A program made the translations under genes and the position numbers. Below are positions 59,499 through 64,000 of a stretch of DNA of 64,000 nucleotides, piece after piece. Origin of the DNA: Lachnospiraceae bacterium (GTDB lineage: Bacteria; Bacillota; Clostridia; Lachnospirales; Lachnospiraceae); contig WRLH01000008.1 in assembly GCA_009777715.1 (NCBI GenBank), positions 54,099 through 118,098 of the forward strand, read 5' to 3'. The notes beneath the pieces are model-generated. The model worked only from the letters and a program-made list of their open reading frames with translations, did not search any database and had not been told where the DNA came from. Position 1 is the stretch's first letter. Each line of letters opens with the position of its first letter.

Positions 59499-60443
59499 TT
59501 ACTGTAATAAAGCAGCCAGCAGGGCTTGGTAAAATGTTTCTTCTTTTTTAAGCATTTCAATATTGTTAGGATCTTTTTCGGTTATGATTGGATTTGCAAT
59601 CCGCTCTAATATATTTCTTACTGCAATAACAGCACTTTCGACAGAGCTTCCGATTATATCATCATTACCGAAAGTAGCAAAATCCTGCTCAACTGATAAT
59701 TGTTTAAAGGCGCCGCTATAGCCATCAGGAAAAGGGTTGATTCCAGTTTTTTCCATCGTATCATAAAAGGATTTTTTGACATCTTCCGGGGCATTGCGGA
59801 AGTAATATTCAGTTAAGTGGTGAATCCATGCTTTTGTTTTTTCATCAGCAAAGGTATAGGTACGGTTATTTGCTATCTGCATTTCAAAAGCAGCCTGGGC
59901 ATCAAAAGCTGACTTTTTATCGACTATTCCATTTTGGACAGTAAAAAGAGTGCCATTAATCGTAAAATCTTTTGATGTGTCAATGCCAAATTCACTTAGC
60001 TTTTTAAGTACATCGCGTGTAGCTTCTTCTATATCTCTAGGAAATAAATAAAAATGATTAATTTGGCCATTCGCATAGCGTATCATTTTATCCAGAAAAT
60101 CCCGATACTGCTCTGCTTGGATTCGTCCCGCCATATTAGTTTTTGTATCTCCGATTAATTCAAAGCCTTCGCTCCCAATCTTGATTGTGAAACCGCCACT
60201 CAAAGAAAATGTAGAACCTATACCAAATGTTATGGAATTTTGGCTTTTATTTAATGGAACATGGTTTCCAAGAATTAATTTTGCATTATGGTTCTGCAAC
60301 TCAGACGATATATTTTCAAGCTTCTCCCAACCAATTAAAGGTCTGAAAAAACTCAAATCACGTGTACCTCTATTGGCAGGATTGCTAGTTAATTGCATTG
60401 AATTATGGTTAATGCAAATTCCAACGTTATTATTTATGTCCAT
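59499..60443 (-). CDS. Protein of unknown function (314 aa), possible LytTR regulon
   Basis: I do not recognise this protein. It has no signal peptide or membrane helix. It starts MDINNNVGICINHN, has a beta-rich middle ('ITFGIGSTFSLSGGFTIKIG') and a helical C-terminal half. An AAGGAGG site lies six bases before ATG 60443. Its leader has a strong hairpin, and its promoter region is a copy of that of the LytTR regulator gene, so co-regulation is likely. Confidence 0.7.
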   Translation of the reverse strand: MDINNNVGICINHNSMQLTSNPANRGTRDLSFFRPLIGWEKLENISSELQNHNAKLILGNHVPLNKSQNSITFGIGSTFSLSGGFTIKIGSEGFELIGDTKTNMAGRIQAEQYRDFLDKMIRYANGQINHFYLFPRDIEEATRDVLKKLSEFGIDTSKDFTINGTLFTVQNGIVDKKSAFDAQAAFEMQIANNRTYTFADEKTKAWIHHLTEYYFRNAPEDVKKSFYDTMEKTGINPFPDGYSGAFKQLSVEQDFATFGNDDIIGSSVESAVIAVRNILERIANPIITEKDPNNIEMLKKEETFYQALLAALLQ

Positions 60444-60468
60444 TATTATGCCTCCTTAAATTTACCAA

Positions 60469-60497
60469 ACTACTGTAACCTATTTAAGGTTACAGTA
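60469..60497. promoter_or_regulatory. Hairpin in the 5' leader
   Basis: CTACTGTAACC-TATTTAA-GGTTACAGTAG, between the promoter and the ribosome site of the gene starting at 60443. On the plus strand it is followed by TTTTATT and would also resemble a terminator. Confidence 0.55.
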
Positions 60498-60502
60498 GTT
60501 TT

Positions 60503-60634
60503 ATTCCTATATTATTATCGGAGCAATTATAGACAAACATTAGTAAAATTGTAAATTTTTGTAAAGTTTATTGTCAGCTTGTACTTGAAAACCATTGAAG
60601 TCGATTTATTGACGTTTCAAGTCAACCTGTAGGA
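60503..60634 (-). promoter_or_regulatory. Duplicated promoter region, copy 2
   Basis: TTTACA (60555-60550), 18 bp, TATAAT (60531-60526) toward the gene at 60443. It is nearly identical to 58429-58557, including the TTGAC/GTCAA inverted repeat at about 60609-60627. Confidence 0.65.
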
Positions 60635-60691
60635 CAAAAATCACTATTCTTAACCATTGATGAGTATTAGAGGATAGTTGTAGGATGTTAT

Positions 60692-60756
60692 CAATAATTG
60701 ACCGAAGCGGTCAATTATTGTCGGCAAATTTCTGAATGCTAAAAGGATTCAATTAT
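60692..60756. repeat. Hairpin repeat (copy 3) at the 3' end of the 195-aa gene
   Basis: A perfect 13-bp stem, CAATAATTGACCG-AAG-CGGTCAATTATTG (60692-60720), and the last codons and stop of the gene at 60739. This is probably the source of the scars at 54.06 and 58.6 kb. Confidence 0.7.
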
Positions 60757-61326
60757 TGTACTAACTAATAGATTTTCGTTAAAGCAACATCGTAGTCTTA
60801 TTTTTGATTTATAATCATTATAAGTTATTACTTTTTCTGCTGAATCAGAAAAAAGCCACGTTGAATAATTATTACCAAAAACATTGATGACATCATCATA
60901 ATTACTCTTGCCAATTATTAAGTCACCTAAAGGTGTTGCTAAAATAAGCGGAATGCTTAACGGGCTTTCAACGATATTATCATCATAAGCGTAAATTGCC
61001 ACGACAATATTGCTATCTGTAGATAAAGCCAATCTTAAAAGACTAGTATTTTTGACTGTGTAGAATATTTTACTCCTGTATTCATACGTTTTTTCATATT
61101 GCGTTTGAATTTTTGCTTCGTCTATCGCCTCGTTAATGAAATAACCCATAACATAAATATTATCTAACTCTATTGAGTTCATGCGCTTCACAATTAATGA
61201 AGCAAAGATGAATCCGAATATAATTAATGTAATGGCTATCAATTTTCTTATTTTATTCCGCGCAAATAAGTAGCTTATTATCAAAGCAATGAATGCTATA
61301 AATAGCAAAGTAAGTGATAATCCCAT
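60739..61326 (-). CDS. Membrane protein of unknown function (195 aa)
   Basis: Not recognised. Two N-terminal membrane helices (residues 3-22 and 30-46) are followed by an outer domain of about 145 residues with a Cys-Cys pair near the end (RLRCCFNENLL). GAGGT lies five bases before the ATG. Fragments of its 3' part occur at 54.1, 58.6 and 59.46 kb, so the gene has been copied and lost nearby. It follows the exported cluster at 61433-63975 in the same direction, but a terminator separates them. Confidence 0.65.
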   Translation of the reverse strand: MGLSLTLLFIAFIALIISYLFARNKIRKLIAITLIIFGFIFASLIVKRMNSIELDNIYVMGYFINEAIDEAKIQTQYEKTYEYRSKIFYTVKNTSLLRLALSTDSNIVVAIYAYDDNIVESPLSIPLILATPLGDLIIGKSNYDDVINVFGNNYSTWLFSDSAEKVITYNDYKSKIRLRCCFNENLLVSTIIESF

Positions 61327-61367
61327 AATTACCTCGAAAAATTTAATTATAGTATAAACATGATATA

Positions 61368-61415
61368 TTAAAAAAACACAGCATATTCCTGGGATTAAAT
61401 ATCACAGGAATATGC
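61368..61415 (-). terminator. Rho-independent terminator
   Basis: GCATATTCCTG/CAGGAATATGC stem (61415-61381), then TGTGTTTTTTT on the minus strand, downstream of the secreted protein gene. Confidence 0.88.
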
Positions 61416-61432
61416 TTGTAATTTGTTACGCC

Positions 61433-62239
61433 TCAACTTGAAGGCGAAAAGAATCCAGTATGTTTATGGTATCCTCGTGAATGCCCTACATCAAGTGAAC
61501 AAGTAGCGGCTTTGGCATATGAATATGTAGAGCAATACCTTTTTGATAAATCAGGATCATAATCAGCCAAACAGTTGGTACTATTGGCTAATGCCACATC
61601 ACAATCGCTTTGAATGAAATTTAGTAAAGCCGTTGGGTGGGCTTGAAATGCTTTAAATACTCCGTTGCCCAAATAGCCATTAAATCTATTACAGTGAACA
61701 GTTTGCCCATTACTAGGTTCAATATCTTCATAAGTGATAGTCCATTGAACACGTCCGTCATGTTCCGGATCTTTTCTTGGTTCATCCATTCCAGCAAGGA
61801 TTTCATTAAGTAAAACAACATCTCGAAGCACAATATGCTTCGCTTTTTTTGCGTCCACTTTCATGATTAGCTCTGAATCAGTAAAAGGGCTAAGCGATTT
61901 CGTGGTAATTTCCATCTCTAAAGCCTCTCTTGTATGAAGTGCTACCACAATTTCTCCATTCGAATCAGTTTTATATGCTTCGCCAAATACTACAATTTCT
62001 TCTCCGGCATATGTGATATCCCTTGATACTTGATTATTATGCCTATCATAGCTCCAGCCTGATAGTACATAAGCATCAATTATGTACTGATCAATACCAA
62101 TTGGGAAATCAATAACTTGTGTTACTATTTTTTGCACAGTTAAGTTTTCTGCCCTACCATCGAATGCGTAAACATTTAATGCAGTGGCTAAAGCCAATAC
62201 TGCTCCTAGTGCTACATAGAACTTTTTTCTTCGTTTCAT
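61433..62239 (-). CDS. Secreted Cys-containing protein of unknown function
   Basis: A 268-aa protein with a signal peptide (MKMKRRKKFYVALGAVLALA... cleaved after about residue 26, NVYAFD). The first 170 residues look beta-rich. The C-terminal 90 residues carry five cysteines (HCNRF, SDCD, TNCLAD, RYCSTY, ATCSLD) and end HSRGYHKHTGFFSPSS. I cannot assign a family. A perfect AAGGAGG site precedes ATG 62239; a start at 62272 overlaps the subtilase stop. It lies just downstream of a subtilase and a PrsA/SurA-like protein and is the likely substrate of both. Confidence 0.72.
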   Translation of the reverse strand: MKRRKKFYVALGAVLALATALNVYAFDGRAENLTVQKIVTQVIDFPIGIDQYIIDAYVLSGWSYDRHNNQVSRDITYAGEEIVVFGEAYKTDSNGEIVVALHTREALEMEITTKSLSPFTDSELIMKVDAKKAKHIVLRDVVLLNEILAGMDEPRKDPEHDGRVQWTITYEDIEPSNGQTVHCNRFNGYLGNGVFKAFQAHPTALLNFIQSDCDVALANSTNCLADYDPDLSKRYCSTYSYAKAATCSLDVGHSRGYHKHTGFFSPSS

Positions 62240-62240
62240 T

Positions 62241-63125
62241 TTAAGTTTCCTCCTTAAATTTTGGTGTTCCAAACCCTGTCATTATATTATGCTCTTCATT
62301 ACCAGCCATATCAATTAAAATTAATTCAAGTTCAACATTATTGATGTCGCTTTTATCATGCCTTATTTGTGAAACAATCCCTGTCAGAAATGCAGCAGAT
62401 AAAGATGAACCTTCATAAATTTTGTTTGAATATTGACTATTAATATTAGTTCCTGGTAATGAAAATTTCAGCTCCTTTCCATAATTAGAGTTAATCCATT
62501 TTTTTCCATTCTTATCTATAGAGCCAACTGACATCACAAAGTATAGACTTGATGGGAAATCTAAGCTGTTTTTGCCATCATTTCCTGCTGACGCAACTAA
62601 AGTGACATTTTTTAAATATAAATTATATAGCAAATTAGCAATTTCATTAGAATAATAGCTTAACGTCAAACTCATATTGACAATTTCAAAATCTCGCAGC
62701 TCAATCCATTCTAAAGCTCTTTTTAAAGCATCCTCATAAACTATTCCATCTTTATCTGCTACAACACATAACGTAATTTGAGCATTTGGAGATATTTTAT
62801 TGATAATACCTACTATTTCATCTGCGTGGGTAATTAATTCGGAGTTATTAATTATTTTTTCTGGAAATTGCAAAAAAGATACAGATTCATTAAGTAGTTT
62901 TAAAGCATAATTTGAACTAGTATCTAGAATCGCAATTCTTATTCCGTCTCCTTCGTTGGTTCTTTTCTTTATCCCAATATAATCATAGGCCCATTCGTAT
63001 TTATTATCCTCGTAATTAAAGTCATTATAAGTATTATAGTTTCCACTATTTATATGTAAAATTAACGTTATAAAAATGCAACTACTTATCATAGCAATGA
63101 TGATTTTAATAATATTCAATTTCAT
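62241..63125 (-). CDS. Membrane-anchored subtilisin-like serine protease
   Basis: A 294-aa S8-family protein. An N-terminal signal anchor (residues 5-24) is followed by the catalytic Asp in RIAILDTS (Asp68), His in LITHADEIVGI (His100), the oxyanion Asn in ASAGNDG (Asn182) and Ser in YEGSSLSAAFLTGI (Ser241). All four are present, but the surrounding motifs are divergent (THAD instead of the usual HGT). It is shorter than most subtilases and has no clear propeptide. The gene overlaps the upstream PrsA/SurA-like gene by 20 bp. It probably processes an exported partner. Confidence 0.85.
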   Translation of the reverse strand: MKLNIIKIIIAMISSCIFITLILHINSGNYNTYNDFNYEDNKYEWAYDYIGIKKRTNEGDGIRIAILDTSSNYALKLLNESVSFLQFPEKIINNSELITHADEIVGIINKISPNAQITLCVVADKDGIVYEDALKRALEWIELRDFEIVNMSLTLSYYSNEIANLLYNLYLKNVTLVASAGNDGKNSLDFPSSLYFVMSVGSIDKNGKKWINSNYGKELKFSLPGTNINSQYSNKIYEGSSLSAAFLTGIVSQIRHDKSDINNVELELILIDMAGNEEHNIMTGFGTPKFKEET

Positions 63126-63966
63126 ATTTCATTCTCAAGTATTGGCTAACATTCATCCTTTCTTGCGAGAAATTTTTCGAAAAATACACATTCAATATTA
63201 ATTCTCTGTTTTCATTAATATTAAATAACTTGTCGTTTACATCATTAATTGAATTAACTATTACAATCGAATGATAGTTTGCATTGTTATTTTGATCTGT
63301 GTTATCTATGATATGATTACTGGACATTATATGCAAATATTGACCAACCTCTAAAAAAGAGAAATCTTCTCCGTACTCATTATTTGCAGTAAAAAATTGA
63401 TTGTAGTCTATTTGCAATGAAAGCTCTCTGGCAATTTCATCATATCTTCTGCCTAAACGTAATTCATTTTCTGCTTTTAATAATTGCTCATGTGTGCCAC
63501 TTAAAATTACAGCATCTATAAAGTAATCGCCATTTTGCTCTTGTTCTCTTAAGAGAAAACGATGGAGAGTAGTGTCATTAATAGTATATGTTTCAGCAAG
63601 AATCTTAATTTTGAAATAATATTCAACAAATTTTTTAGTAGTTACATCGCCAAGTGTCTTATGCTGAGGATTAAATAATTGTATGAATCTTAATTGTTCT
63701 ATGAATATTTCATCATCAACTTCAGGTATATTTAAAACTTCAAATTCTTGATCAAATAAACTATTATCTATTAAACTATCTATAGCAATTTTGCCATTCA
63801 AATCCATGAGGTAATCAACTAATTCTTGATAACTTATATAACTATCACCTGCTTTTGCAACGGGTTTTGACTCATTGGGTTTAATTATAAAGAAAAAAGC
63901 GAAACCTATTAAAACTAAAAGGATCAACATTAATATGAAGTTATTCTTTATTTTTTCAATTAGCAT
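63106..63966 (-). CDS. PrsA/SurA-like membrane-anchored foldase, divergent
   Basis: A 286-aa protein with one N-terminal helix (about residues 8-30) and an outer region. 'AKAGDSYISYQELVDYLMDL' resembles the SurA_N/PrsA start (KVGDxxIT..E), and the later 'DAVILSGTHEQLLKAENELRLGRRYDEIARELS' region (cut here to AENELRLGRRYDEIARELS) resembles the parvulin 'A..I...L..G..F..LA...S' stretch, but the isomerase active-site residues are not clear. It has no lipobox. ATG 63966 follows GAGG; GTG 63975 is alternative. It is the first gene of the exported-protein operon. Confidence 0.62.
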   Translation of the reverse strand: MLIEKIKNNFILMLILLVLIGFAFFFIIKPNESKPVAKAGDSYISYQELVDYLMDLNGKIAIDSLIDNSLFDQEFEVLNIPEVDDEIFIEQLRFIQLFNPQHKTLGDVTTKKFVEYYFKIKILAETYTINDTTLHRFLLREQEQNGDYFIDAVILSGTHEQLLKAENELRLGRRYDEIARELSLQIDYNQFFTANNEYGEDFSFLEVGQYLHIMSSNHIIDNTDQNNNANYHSIVIVNSINDVNDKLFNINENRELILNVYFSKNFSQERMNVSQYLRMKYEIEYY

Positions 63967-64000
63967 AAATTTCACGACCTCTTAATTTTAATCTTCATAA

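Overview
The window reads like a Gram-positive, moderately AT-rich chromosome, most likely an uncultured-type member of the Bacillota (Clostridia-like). The clues are AGGAGG-type ribosome binding sites, a lipobox lipoprotein, a LytTR response regulator, several DUF6056 membrane proteins and vegetative TTGACA/TATAAT promoters. The taxonomic call is low confidence. No rRNA, tRNA, CRISPR array, insertion sequence or replication origin was recognised.

About 54 kb is surface-polysaccharide biosynthesis. (1) 1-7403, minus: six genes alternating GT4 glycosyltransferases with DUF6056 polytopic proteins. (2) 7471-9928, plus: a GT4 and a TviB/WbpA-type nucleotide-sugar dehydrogenase. (3) 9934-13622, minus: DUF6056 protein, UDP-galactopyranose mutase, a DPM1-like GT2 and a GtrA flippase, which looks like a galactofuranose side-chain cassette. 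(4) 13730-14611: a lipoprotein. (5) 15138-17360, plus: radical SAM/SPASM enzyme, JAB-like protein and small ORF, an AT-rich insert of different character. (6) 17384-33489, minus: a 13-gene operon with the initiating sugar transferase, Wzy-like polymerase, Wzx flippase, PglK-like ABC exporter, pyruvyl transferase, fucosyltransferases, a GH105-type hydrolase and further glycosyltransferases. (7) 33705-43706: two GtrII-type proteins (one broken), FdtA and FdtB for a 3-amino-3,6-dideoxyhexose, an acyltransferase-like protein, a methyltransferase, a second GtrB/GtrA pair and a second Wzy-like protein. (8) 44136-54059, plus: AlgD-type GDP-mannose dehydrogenase, an ATPase, a heparinase-like lyase, a CapK-like protein and three GT4 domains, consistent with a second, uronic-acid polymer. 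No wzz/tyrosine-kinase pair and no rmlABCD genes are present, so these must lie elsewhere.

The last 10 kb (54.2-64 kb) is accessory: a DUF4238 protein, a PDDEXK transposase-family nuclease, a DMT transporter, a LytTR regulator, an Sfp-type PPTase, unknown proteins, and an exported cluster of PrsA/SurA-like protein, membrane subtilase and Cys-containing secreted protein. It is full of duplicated and decayed fragments.

Themes that plain gene calling misses: several promoters sit exactly one -10-to-TSS distance from the ATG, so leaderless mRNAs are predicted, including a divergent pair sharing one palindromic -35. Dispersed palindromic repeats supply the stop codons of several genes. Simple-sequence tracts (C9, G10, and 15-, 9- and 12-bp tandem repeats) lie in or next to polysaccharide genes, as in phase-variable loci. 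Two conserved promoter regions are each duplicated.
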